Shown here in pieces: positions 37,501 through 48,570 of a stretch of DNA of 64,000 nt. How positions within the stretch are numbered: the stretch's first letter is position 1; each line of letters begins with the position of its first letter. Location of the stretch: assembly GCF_014898815.1 (NCBI RefSeq), contig NW_026515497.1:186001-250000 (forward strand), read 5' to 3'. This DNA comes from Panonychus citri (lineage: Eukaryota > Arthropoda > Arachnida > Trombidiformes > Tetranychidae). The notes under the pieces were generated by a model. That model had not been told where the DNA came from. It was given only the letters and a program-made list of their open reading frames with translations, and made no database searches. The position numbers and the translations under genes are program-made.

Positions 37501-40500
37501 GCCTGATGAACCGTTATCTGAACCCTTTCCTGAACCTGATGAACCTGAGCCAGCAGCAGCAGCAGATGAAGCAGCAGCAGCAGATGATGATGATGAACCA
37601 GCTGATGATCCTGTTCCTGATGATCCTGATGATGATTGACCGTTGTTAGATGCTCCTGATCCATTGTTTTGTCCTTTACCAGTAGATGATCCTGAAGAAC
37701 CAGCAGCAGCAGCGGCGGCGAGCAGCGGCAGCTGAAGCAGCAGCAGCATTAGCAGCGGCAGCAGCAGAGTCATTGCGTTTCCTGATGATGTTGATGATGA
37801 TGAAGCATTGTTTCCTTTGCCTGATGAACCGTTATCTGAACCATTTCCTGAACCTGATGAACCTGAGCCAGCAGCAGCAGCAGATGATGATGATGAACCA
37901 GCTGATGATCCTGTTCCTGATGATCCTGATGATGATTGACCGTTGTTAGATGCTCCTGATCCATTGTTTTGTCCTTTACCAGTAGATGATCCTGAAGAAC
38001 CAGCAGCAGCAGCGGCAGCAGGCAGCAGCAGCTGAAGCAACAGCATTAGCAGCGGTAGCAGCAGCAGAGTCATTTGCGTTTCCTGATGATGTTGATGATG
38101 ATGATGAAGCATTGTTTCCTTTGCCTGATGAACCGTTATCTGAACCATTTCCTGAACCTGATGAACCTGAGCCAGCAGCAGCAGCAGATGATGATGAACC
38201 AGCTGATGATCCTGTTCCTGATGATCCTGATGATGATTGACCGTTGTTAGATGCTCCTGATCCATTGTTTTGTCCTTTACCAGTAGATGATCCTGAAGAA
38301 CCAGCAGCAGCGGCAGCGGCAGAAGCAGCGGCAGCTGGCAGCAGCAGCATTAGCAGCGGTAGCAGCAGAGTCATTTGCGTTTCCTGATGATGATGATGAT
38401 GAGCATTGTTTTCTTTGCCTGATGAACCGTTATCTGAACCATTTCCTGAACCTGATGAACCTGAGCCAGCAGCAGCAGATGATGATGATGAACCAGCTGA
38501 TGATCCTGTTCCTGATGATCCTGATGATGATTGACCGTTGTTAGATGCTCCTGATCCATTGTTTTGTCCTTTAGTAGATGATCCTGAAGAACCAGCAGCA
38601 GCGGCGGCAGAAGCGGCAGCTGAAGCAGCAGCAGCATTAGCAGCGGTAGCAGCAGCAGAGTCATTGCGTTTCCTGATGATGTTGATGATGATGATGAAGC
38701 ATTGTTTCCTTTGCCTGATGAACCGTTATCTGAACCATTTCCTGAACCTGATGAACCTGAGCCAGCAGCAGCGGCAGATGATGATGATGAACCAGCTGAT
38801 GATCCTGATGATCCTGATGATGATTGACCGTTGTTAGATGCTCCTGATCCATTGTTTTGTCTTTACCAGTAGATGATCCTGAAGAACCAGCAGCAGCAGC
38901 AGCGGCGGCAGAAGCAGCAGCTGAAGCAGCAGCAGCATGGCAGCGGTAGCAGCAGCAGAGTCATTTGCGTTTCCTGATGATGTTGATGATGATGATGAAG
39001 CATTGTTTTCTTTGCCTGATGAACCGTTATCTGAACCATTTCCTGAACCTGATGAACCTGAGCCAGCAGCAGCAGATGATGATGATGAACCAGCTGATGA
39101 TCCTGTTCCTGATGATCCTGATGATGATTGACCGTTGTTAGATGCTCCTGATCCATTGTTTTGTCCTTTACCAGTAGATGATCCTGAAGAACCAGCAGCA
39201 GCAGCGGCAGCGGCAGAAGCAGCGGCAGCTGAAGCAGCAGCAGCATTAGCAGCGGTAGCAGCAGCAGAGTCATTTGCGTTTCCTGATGATGTTGATGATG
39301 ATGATGAAGCATTGTTTCCTTTGCCTGATGAACCGTTATCTGAACCTTTTCTGAACCTGATGAACCTGAGCCAGCAGCAGCAGCAGATGAAGCAGCAGCA
39401 GCAGATGATGATGAACCAGCTGATGATCCTGTTCCTGATGATCCTGATGATGATTGACCGTTGTTAGATGCTCCTGATCCATTGTTTTGTCCTTTACCAG
39501 TAGATGATCCTGAAGAACCAGCAGCAGCAGCGGCGGCAGAAGCAGCGGCAGCTGAAGCAGCAGCAGCATGTAGCGGCAGCAGCAGAGTCATTGCGTTTCC
39601 TGATGATGTTGATGATGATGATGAAGCATTGTTTTCTTTGCCTGATGAACCGTTATCTGAACCATTTCCTGAACCTGATGAACCTGAGCCAGCAGCAGCA
39701 GCAGATGATGATGATGAACCAGCTGATGATCCTGTTCCTGATGATCCTGATGATGATTGACCGTTGTTAGATGCTCCTGATCCATTGTTTTGTCCTTTAC
39801 CAGTAGATGATCCTGAAGAACCAGCAGCAGCAGCGGCAGCGGCAGAAGCAGCGGCAGCTGAAGCAGCAGCAGCATTAGCAGCGGTAGCAGCAGCAGAGTC
39901 ATTTGCGTTTCCTGATGATGTTGATGATGATGATGAAGCATTGTTTCCTTTGCCTGATGAACCATTATCTGAACCCTTTCCTGAACCTGATGAACCTGAG
40001 CCAGCAGCAGCAGCAGATGAAGCAGCAGCAGCAGATGATGATGATGAACCAGCTGATGATCCTGTTCCTGATGATCCTGATGATGATTGACCGTTGTTAG
40101 ATGCTCCTGATCCATTGTTTTGTCCTTTACCAGTAGATGATCCTGAAGAACCAGCAGCAGCAGCGGCAGCGGCAGAAGCAGCGGCAGCTGAAGCAGCAGC
40201 AGCATTAGCAGCGGTAGCAGCAGCAGAGTCATTTGCGTTTCCTGATGATGTTGATGATGATGATGAAGCATTGTTTTCTTTGCCTGATGAACCGTTATCT
40301 GAACCATTTCCTGAACCTGATGAACCTGAGCCAGCAGCAGCAGCAGATGATGATGATGAACCAGCTGATGATCCTGTTCCTGATGATCCTGATGATGATT
40401 GACCGTTGTTAGATGCTCCTGATCCATTGTTTTGTCCTTTACCAGTAGATGATCCTGAAGAACCAGCAGCAGCAGCGGCAGCGAGCAGCAGCAGCTGAAG

Positions 40501-41684
40501 CAGCAGCAGCATTAGCAGCGGTAGCAGCAGCAGAGTCATTGCGTTTCCTGATGATGTTGATGATGATGAAGCATTGTTTCCTTTGCCTGATGAACCGTTA
40601 TCTGAACCATTTCCTGAACCTGATGAACCTGAGCCAGCAGCAGCAGAGATGATGATGATGAACCAGCTGATGATCCTGTTCCTGATGATCCTGATGATGA
40701 TTGACCGTTGTTAGATGCTCCAGATTCATTGTTTTGTCCTTTACCAGCAGATGATGCTGAAGAACCAGCAGCAGCAGCGGCAGCGGCAGAAGCAGCGGCA
40801 GCTGAAGCAGCAGCAGCATTAGCAGCGGTAGCAGCAGCAGAGTCATTTGCGTTTCCTGATGATGTTGATGATGATGATTGACCCTTGTTTACTTCGCCTG
40901 ATGAACCGTTATCTGAACCTGATGAGCCAGTAGCAGCATTAGATGAAGCAGCCGCCGTTGATCCTGATTTCGCTGATTCCGATGATGATTGTCCATTGTT
41001 AGATGGTCTTGATCCATTGTTTCGTCCTCTACCAGCAGATGATGCTGAAGAAGCAGCGGCAGAAGCAGCGTTATTTGTCCATGATGATGAAGCATCCTCT
41101 CCGTCACTCGATGAGCCATTATGTGAACCTGATGAACTTGAGTCAGTAGCAGTAGCAGATGAACTAGTTGATGTTGGTCCTGTTGATTTTGCGGTTTGTC
41201 CTTTTGATGAACTAGTCGATGATGTTGATGTATTTGTGTTCGTTGATTTTTGTCTATTCTTTTGTTTTTCAGATGATTGCGAGTCACTTTCAGCATCAGA
41301 TGAGGCCTTTGCTTGTGAAGTAGTGTCTTCACTTGTTCGAGCGGAGTCGGCAGATTCAACTTCGTCATTTGATGTTTCGGAATCAGCTTCAGTAGATGAA
41401 GATGATGATGATTTTTCATCGTCTTCTGATTCTACGGTTTGTCTTTCGTTAGATGGTTCCCAATCGTTCACGTCAGAGTTATCGTCATCCTCAGGTTTGT
41501 TGTCTTGGTTGGGTTTAGTGAATCCCATTCCATGTAGGTTTTGCATTAGTTTATCAGCATCCATTGTCATTGCCATGTCCATTCGTCCAGGATCCATTGG
41601 TGCAGGTAAAGCGTGCACTTCGGCATACTGAGTTGTTGATATTGCAACACAAATTAATGTAAAAAAACCAAAAATACGATTCAT
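31555..41684 (-). CDS. Ser/Ala/Gly-rich silk fibroin-like protein, copy B
   Basis: ATG at 41684 starts a signal peptide (MNRIFGFFTLICVAISTTQY) with likely cleavage after AEVHA. A non-repetitive acidic Ser-rich N-terminal part (to about 40870) includes QKNRQKSTNTNTSTSSTSS. About 30 tandem units follow, each built from AGSSGSSTGKGQNNGSGASN, NGQSSSGSSGTGSSAG, poly-Ser, poly-Ala, GSGSSGSGNGSDNGSSGK, GNNASSSSS and ANDSAAATAANAAAAS. A short unique tail FDRSYLSSFVNSKGQSCYCY ends at the stop at 31555-31557. No intron is needed. The protein would be roughly 3,300 residues and extracellular, inferred to be a silk structural protein. The correct frame is broken many times, notably near 40640, 39350, 38570, 37960-37300, 36960, 36500, 35870 and 34430. 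These look like single-base errors in triplet runs, so the intact length is uncertain. Stretches 32.6-34.2 kb and 39.6-40.5 kb are almost clean. Confidence 0.8.
31640..40870 (-). repeat. Silk coding repeat array, about 30 units of ~290-330 bp
   Basis: Successive copies of the unit landmark (plus strand CTCCTGATCCATTGTTTTGT) begin at about 31826, 32153, 32479, 32796, 33120, 33423, 33711, 34041 and so on to 40414. Spacings are mostly 288-330 bp and often exact multiples of three. Units differ chiefly in the number of Ala and Ser triplets and in presence of a second poly-Ala block. Spacings not divisible by three (for example 326 between 39135 and 39461) mark frame breaks. Confidence 0.9.
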
Positions 41685-43467
41685 TTTGTTTTTTTTCTGA
41701 TGAACTTGTTGATTAGAGATGAGAAGATGATTATGATTTATTTTCTTGCTTTCTCGAGTTTTTATACTCTTTTTATGTCAAATCTGAACAAATAAAAGTC
41801 TTTATCGAACTGCTATTTAATATTCTGATAATTACCTGCTGCTCTGTCAGTCAATTCTTTATCAGGAAAGAGGGTAGTTCGGAATAATAGTAAGTTTAAT
41901 GTATTATTTAATCAACGGTTCGGTACCTAATTTCTAACGAATCGCATCAAACATAAAGGGAAAAGCTTCCATGATCTTTCGACAAATATTTCCTCAGATG
42001 GAATAAGTCATAAGATCATCTGGTGATGTTTGTTATTTATTAAGGTACGAGTTAAAGCGCAGTTAAATCTTACTAATTTTCAATCCAAGTGCTAAGTTTA
42101 TAATAGAAATAAATTGAAAGATTGAAATAAAATGCCAGAAATTATTAAGAATCTATTGCGGCTCTAGTTCAATTTGCAAACAAACCAAATGAGCAAACTA
42201 AAATTATCAAACGGTGGATTTTTCCAAACTAATAGTGTGAATCTACATGAACTTATTAACTATTATTATTATAAATAATAATTTATTATTAATGAACAAA
42301 CTTTACCTCATCAGCATGTTCTACATTTAAAAGAAAAATTTTAACATTTCCGATTTAAAAGTAAAGAGAAAAACCATTTTCGCAAAATTGTTAGAGCTAC
42401 TTGGTGATAGATTGTGATTTCGACGAGTTTGACCAGAAACGAATAGAAAAATTCTAATTACGAAAAAATTTGGATTACCAAATACAAATGTATAAGTTGG
42501 ATAACAATAATCTATTTTGATACTACACTAATACTCACATTTTCGCGGTCAATTGATATGAAAATAAAAGAATATTATTAAATCTGATTCGATTATCAGA
42601 ATCTTATTACTTAAGCAATGATTTAAAGGAAATGTGAAAAATAATTATCAAAAAAGTGATGAAAAACGAATACCCAATTCATGGGGATGAAATTTTAAGA
42701 GCAATAAGCTACTAATCTTTGGACAAAATTAACTTCCTCAGAATTATTAGTTTCCTCAATTAGAATCAGCCATATGCTTGTCTAATATATTTCATCATTG
42801 GAAGTTAGTAAATCGTTTTCTATCAAATAAATAGTCAAATTGTATACAAGGAATATGCGAACATATCACAAGCAGTCGACGATTAGCTCAATTCTAACCA
42901 CTGGACTATCATTGAAACTCTCATGAAGTTGATTTGATTTCGAAAGAGTATCAAGTTTCATGAGCGCCATCTAAGATTGCACCTTTGAACCAAAAGCTTT
43001 AGAATTTAAAAAAGTAATGTTTTTATTTTCTCTCGTTTTTTTCTCAATTAGTTTATGAAACTAACGATTAATTAACATTCCAATTTTAAATACATAATTG
43101 AAATATTGTTACAGTTTAGTTTTAAATCATAAGTGTTGAATGATTATTCCGATTACTGATCGATTATTATCCTTACACGTGTAACTACATATAATTGACA
43201 AGATTTACCCTCTTTGTTTATCTATGCAAATCTATAATCTAAATTGAGTTAACTTAAATTGTTTATTTTTCTGTTTTTTGTTTATTTAATTTTATATATT
43301 TTCTTTTAATTGTTAATTGTTTAAAATGCTTAGCAGAGGTTTTACCTTGTTTTCTGTTGTTCTGTGTAATCAGTCATTTTGTTTTTCCATGATATGATTG
43401 GCATGCGTTGAAACTTCATAAAGGTTGAAAGAGAAACGAAGCCAAGGAATAGATTAATTGTTTACAT
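41685..43467. repeat. Segmental duplication, right copy (silk 5' flank)
   Basis: Nearly identical to 2137-3925. The match is lost immediately after TTAATTGTTTACATAA at about 43467, where the sequence becomes the PIP4K upstream region. No gene was seen in it. Confidence 0.9.
41759..41766 (-). promoter_or_regulatory. TATA box of silk copy B
   Basis: TATAAAAA on the minus strand, 75 bp upstream of the ATG at 41684. It is at the same spacing as in copy A. Confidence 0.6.
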
Positions 43468-44707
43468 AACCATTTTGATCACCTTTTTGTTTCTCTCTCT
43501 CTCTCTCTTTGTTTGTGTTTTTGGTTCTCTATCATCATTAAATAATTGTTCTGTTAATCAATTGATTTAAAAAGATTGATCATCATCATCAATATCATTA
43601 TCAGCATATCTAAGATATTGAATTACCAATAATAAGAGCGAGAAACAAAACAAAAAAAAAAGAAAGACCAACAATCAAATTAATCTCTTTTTTTTTATTC
43701 TCTCTCTTGGTTTTGTTTTGAGACTCTTCACAATATTAAATGATGGTAAGTTTTTGCTTTTCTTACTAAACTTGATTCACTTGATTGTCTCAGTCAATTG
43801 TCAACAATTTTACCATATTTAGTCATTGTTTTTCTCATCGTATCAAAAAGTGGATATTGATAAGAGATTAGTACTAAACAATAATGTTAGATTATCCTCA
43901 CCAATTAATTAGATTCATTTCTCTCAGTCTACCAACAATTTTGTCCATTTTATTTTTAGGTGTAAATCATTTATCATCTGATTTGCAATGATGGTGAGGT
44001 CGATCTTGATGGCATCATTTTAGGTTCATTCGGGTGTTAATAAATGATATGCTCTTTTTTTAATAATTAGTTTTGTTTTTAGAGAATATTTTTGCTAATT
44101 AGTCAAGAAAAAAAACGTAAAGCAAGACCCAAAAAATCAATGAAATTTATTGTCACATCGAAAAGTGAATTATCATTTCAATAGATGGCGTAGTTTCTAT
44201 TTACATTTTCGCTTCAATGTTTTCAAGATTTTTTTTCATAAATTGTTCATTTTTTTGGTTATATTTTTGTTCAATTGTCATGAGCTTGTGAATTTAATTC
44301 ATTTACTGTGATTGTTTATTCCTTTACTGTTTCCTGGTTGTGTTAACCATTATTTAGTCATTGTCATCAACAAATTGTTTAGTCTTCATTTTCTTTTATC
44401 AAACAACAATCAGTATATTCCAACAGATAATTAGCTTGTTTTGGGTTATACTCTTTTTTTTTTTTTCTCTCTCTCTCTCTCCATCTTTCTCTCTCTAGAA
44501 TCTGAATTTTTGATCATCATCATCATCATACTCTATTTGTTTTTGTTCATCTTTTTCTGCTCTTGACAAGAACTCATTTTTTGTCTATTCTTTCAACTTT
44601 ATCCTCATATCTTTTATAACTTTGTCTCTCTTTTTTTTCTCTCTCTCTCCTGTTATTGTTTCTGTTTTTATTGAAAAAAAAACTCTGGTTATTTTACCTT
44701 TGCAATC
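43468..44707 (+). other. PIP4K upstream region, CT-rich
   Basis: AT-rich sequence with several CT microsatellites (about 43491-43509, 44466-44500 and 44637-44650). A GTAAGT-type donor at about 43745 after ATGATG could end a 5' untranslated exon. No separate gene is recognised. Confidence 0.4.
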
Positions 44708-47700
44708 ATGTCCTACAAGGGGAGCTCCAAGCTGAAGAAAAAACATCTTAAGGTGAAACACCAGAAAGCCAAAGTTTTCAGAGCTTCTGAACCTCTTCTC
44801 TCGGTTTTCATGTGGGGTATTAACCATACAATTAATGAATTAACTCATGTTAATATTCCTGTTATGCTGATGCCCGATGATTTCAAAGCATACACCAAGA
44901 TACGAGTTGATAATCATCTTTACAACAAAGAAAACATGCCGTCTCACTTCAAATTCAAAGAATATTGTCCCTTGGTGTTCAGAAACCTACGAGAAAGGTT
45001 TGTTCATTTAAAGTCTAAATTATTCTTTTTTCCAAGTAAAACAATTAATCAACGCGAAAGAAGTAAAAAAAATATAAACACAAGGTGAAAGAGAATAACA
45101 ATCGGTTGCAATTATTTGATTGATAGGTGAGGTAGTAAATTCTGATGTGTTTTGTTTTTCGCTATTTTTGGTTCCATTGCCTGTAAACAACAATCTGATT
45201 GATTCTATTCTGTTGATTATTTCTTTACCTTTTTCTACCATGAAAATTGTCTGGAACATGGGAAATGATAGAATGAAGTAAAGTGAGGCAGAGAGATAGA
45301 GAGAGAGGAAGAGATATATAGAGTTGCATCCATTTTATCTAATCTACATAATTAATTTATTTCTTTCTCTTTTTGTTCTTTTCTTCTTTTTCTATCTGTT
45401 TATCCTTGAAGGTTTTGCTTAAGTGACTCGGAGTATCTCAGAAGTTTGACTAAATGTCAACCTGATCCGTTCGGTGAATCTTCTGGTCGATCTGGTGCAA
45501 GATTTTATGGATCTTACGATAATTTTCTTCTCCTCAAAACCCTCTCTTCGGAAGAGGTTGAACAAATGCACTCATTTCTCAAATCGTACCATCCCTATGT
45601 GGTTGAAAGACATGGTAAAACTCTGTTACCCCAATATCTTGGAATGTACAGGATAACGGTTGAAGCGACGGAAACTTATATTGTTGTGATGAGAAATATA
45701 CTTTCAGCACCAATACCAATTCACAAGAAGTATGACTTAAAGGGATCAACAGTTGACAGAGAAGCAAGTGAAAAGGAGAGAGAGAAACCATTACCCACCC
45801 TGAAGGATAATGATTTTGTTAAAGATGCGATCAACCTTAATCTACCTTCACAGGCGAAACAAAATTTCCTCACCATGTTAGAGGCTGATACCAAATTTCT
45901 TTCCGGTATGAACCTTATGGACTATTCATTGTGTCTAGGAATCCATGATTGTGACAAATATGAACAAGAATTGGTTGAATATGCAGCCTCTGGTAATGCA
46001 TGTAGTGAGGAAGATGATGGTGAATCTAGTGGAGGTAATCCAGGTTCTCTACCTCCGATTGCTGGTTCACCCTCTGCTTCTGGAACCGGAGATTTACCCA
46101 TGGTACCAACACCCCCTGACTCACCCAGACTTCAGCACAAAAGCTCCAATGCAAGTGAAAACGAGTTATCCAACAAAGGTCCAATCGATCCTAAACGAGA
46201 TATCTATGCTATCGAGAGCAGCCCAGGTTAGTTGATTTTCCATGCATTCATAGTATATTCCTGATTTAATGCTGAATAAATAAATTGTTTTTCATCTTCC
46301 TTTTCTTTGCATAATATATATGCTTTAGTATATTAGTATGTATAAAAAATAGCAAAGAGTAAATAATGGTTATCAAAATAAATCCATTATTAGCCTGACA
46401 TTTACCCTTCACACAATTGAATTGCATGAATGCTGAATACACATAATAGTTTATTGATGTTCAATCATTTACTTTTCTCTCTCTCTCTCTCTGTTATTGT
46501 TTCTGTTTTATTGAAAAAAACTCTGGTTATTTTACCTTTGCAATCATGTCCTACAAGGGGCTCAAGCTGAAGAAAAACATCTTAAGGTGAAACACCAGAA
46601 AGCCAAAGTTTTCAGAGCTTCTGAACCTCTTCTCGGTTTTCATGTGGGTATTAACCATACAATTAATGAATTAACTCATGTTAATATTCCTGTTATGCTG
46701 ATGCCCGATGATTTCAAAGCATACACCAAGATACGAGTTGATAATCATCTTTACAACAAAGAAAACATGCCGTCTCACTTCAAATTCAAAGAATATTGTC
46801 CTTGGTGTTCAGAAACCTACGAGAAAGGTTTGTTCATTTAAAGTCTAAATTATTCTTTTTCCAAGTAAAACAATTAATCAACGCGAAAGAAGTAAAAAAA
46901 ATATAAACACAAGGTGAAAGAGAATAACAATCGGTTGCAATTATTTGATTGATAGGTGAGGTAGTAAATTCTGATGTGTTTTGTTTTTCGCTATTTTTGG
47001 TTCCATTGCCTGTAAACAACAATCTGATTGATTCTATTCTGTTGATTATTTCTTTACCTTTTTCTACCATGAAAATTGTCTGGAACATGGGAAATGATAG
47101 AATGAAGTAAAGTGAGGCAGAGAGATAGAGAGAGAGGAAGAGATATATAGAGTTGCATCCATTTTATCTAATCTACATAATTAATTTATTTCTTTCTCTT
47201 TTTGTTCTTTTCTTCTTTTTCTATCTGTTTATCCTTGAAGGTTTTGCTTAAGTGACTCGGAGTATCTCAGAAGTTTGACTAAATGTCAACCTGATCCGTT
47301 CGGTGAATCTTCTGGTCGATCTGGTGCAAGATTTTATGGATCTTACGATAATTTTCTTCTCCTCAAAACCCTCTCTTCGGAAGAGGTTGAACAAATGCAC
47401 TCATTTCTCAAATCGTACCATCCCTATGTGGTTGAAAGACATGGTAAAACTCTGTTACCCCAATATCTTGGAATGTACAGGATAACGGTTGAAGCGACGG
47501 AAACTTATATTGTTGTGATGAGAAATATACTTTCAGCACCAATACCAATTCACAAGAAGTATGACTTAAAGGGATCAACAGTTGACAGAGAAGCAAGTGA
47601 AAGGAGAGAGAAACCATTACCCACCCTGAAGGATAATGATTTTGTTAAAGATGCGATCAACCTTAATCTACCTTCACAGGCGAAACAAAATTTCCTCACC

Positions 47701-48315
47701 ATGTTAGAGGCTGATACCAAATTTCTTTCCGGTATGAACCTTATGGACTATTCATTGTGTCTAGGAATCCATGATTGTGACAAATATGAACAAGAATTGG
47801 TTGAATATGCAGCCTCTGGTAATGCATGTAGTGAGGAAGATGATGGTGAATCTAGTGGAGGTAATCCAGGTTCTCTACCTCCGATTGCTGGTTCACCCTC
47901 TGCTTCTGGAACCGGAGATTTACCCATGGTACCAACACCCCCTGACTCACCCAGACTTCAGCACAAAAGCTCCAATGCAAGTGAAAACGAGTTATCCAAC
48001 AAAGGTCCAATCGATCCTAAACGAGATATCTATGCTATCGAGAGCAGCCCAGGTTAGTTGATTTTCCATGCATTCATAGTATATTCCTGATTTAATGCTG
48101 AATAAATAAATTGTTTTTCATCTTCCTTTTCTTTGCATAATATATATGCTTTAGTATATTAGTATGTATAAAAAATAGCAAAGAGTAAATAATGGTTATC
48201 AAAATAAATCCATTATTAGCCTGACATTTACCCTTCACACAATTGAATTGCATGAATGCTGAATACACATAATAGTTTATTGATGTTCAATCATTTACTT
48301 TTCTCTCTCTCTCTC
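44650..48315 (+). repeat. Tandem duplication of PIP4K exons 1-2
   Basis: Unit 1 is about 44650-46490 and unit 2 about 46491-48315, matching almost base for base, introns included. Unit 2 is shorter only through losses in homopolymers or dinucleotide runs: AGCTCC to CTC, six A to five, CTCTCGG to CTCGG, GGGG to GGG, CCC to CC, and GAAAAGGAGAGAGAG to GAAAGGAGAGAG. The join falls in a CT microsatellite. This pattern fits either an unequal exchange or an assembly artefact in which an error-prone read was placed in tandem. Confidence 0.9.
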
Positions 48316-48570
48316 TCTCTTTCTCTTTCTCCTTCTTTGATTTTCATGTATCTAATCATTTGATTCTCTTTGTGTTTATTGATAGAAAATGGAAAAAAGG
48401 AAATCTATTTCATGGGTCTTGTCGATATTCTCACCCAATATGGTCTGAGGAAAAGAACTGCACAAGCTGCAAAGAGTGTTAAACATGGAACTTCAGCTGA
48501 AATTTCAACAGTTCACCCTGATCAATATGGAAAACGTCTTTGTGATTTTATCTGTAAATCCATCGTTTAA
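44708..48570 (+). CDS. PIP4K: Phosphatidylinositol 5-phosphate 4-kinase (type II PIPK)
   Basis: Exon 1 is 44708-44997, exon 2 is 45412-46226 and exon 3 is 48386-48570 (TAA). The phases fit and give 429 residues, close to the usual ~410. The start MSYKGSSKLKKKHLKVKHQ is family-like. It is followed by FRASEPLLSVFMWGINHTIN, MLMPDDFKAYTKIRVDNHL, FKFKEYCPLVFRNLRERF, the KYDLKGSTVDREAS loop, LKDNDF, MDYSLCLGIHD, a Ser/Gly/Pro-rich insert with TPPDSP, and KEIYFMGLVDILT with KHGTSAEISTVHPDQY. PIP4K phosphorylates PI5P to PI(4,5)P2. Between exons 2 and 3 lies a second copy of exons 1 and 2 (46546-46827 and 47241-48052). The second exon 1 is frameshifted; the second exon 2 is usable and, if spliced instead of the first, would give 428 residues. 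Only one exon 3 exists. Confidence 0.9.

Noticed and set aside
31622..40402. Long series of plus-strand frames rich in Asp, Glu and Pro and of His/Gln/Leu-rich minus-strand frames across the silk array
   Set aside because: They are antisense or out-of-frame readings of the silk triplet repeats. They have no signal peptide of their own, and the minus-strand Ser/Ala/Gly frame has the signal peptide, unique ends, TATA box and polyadenylation signal.
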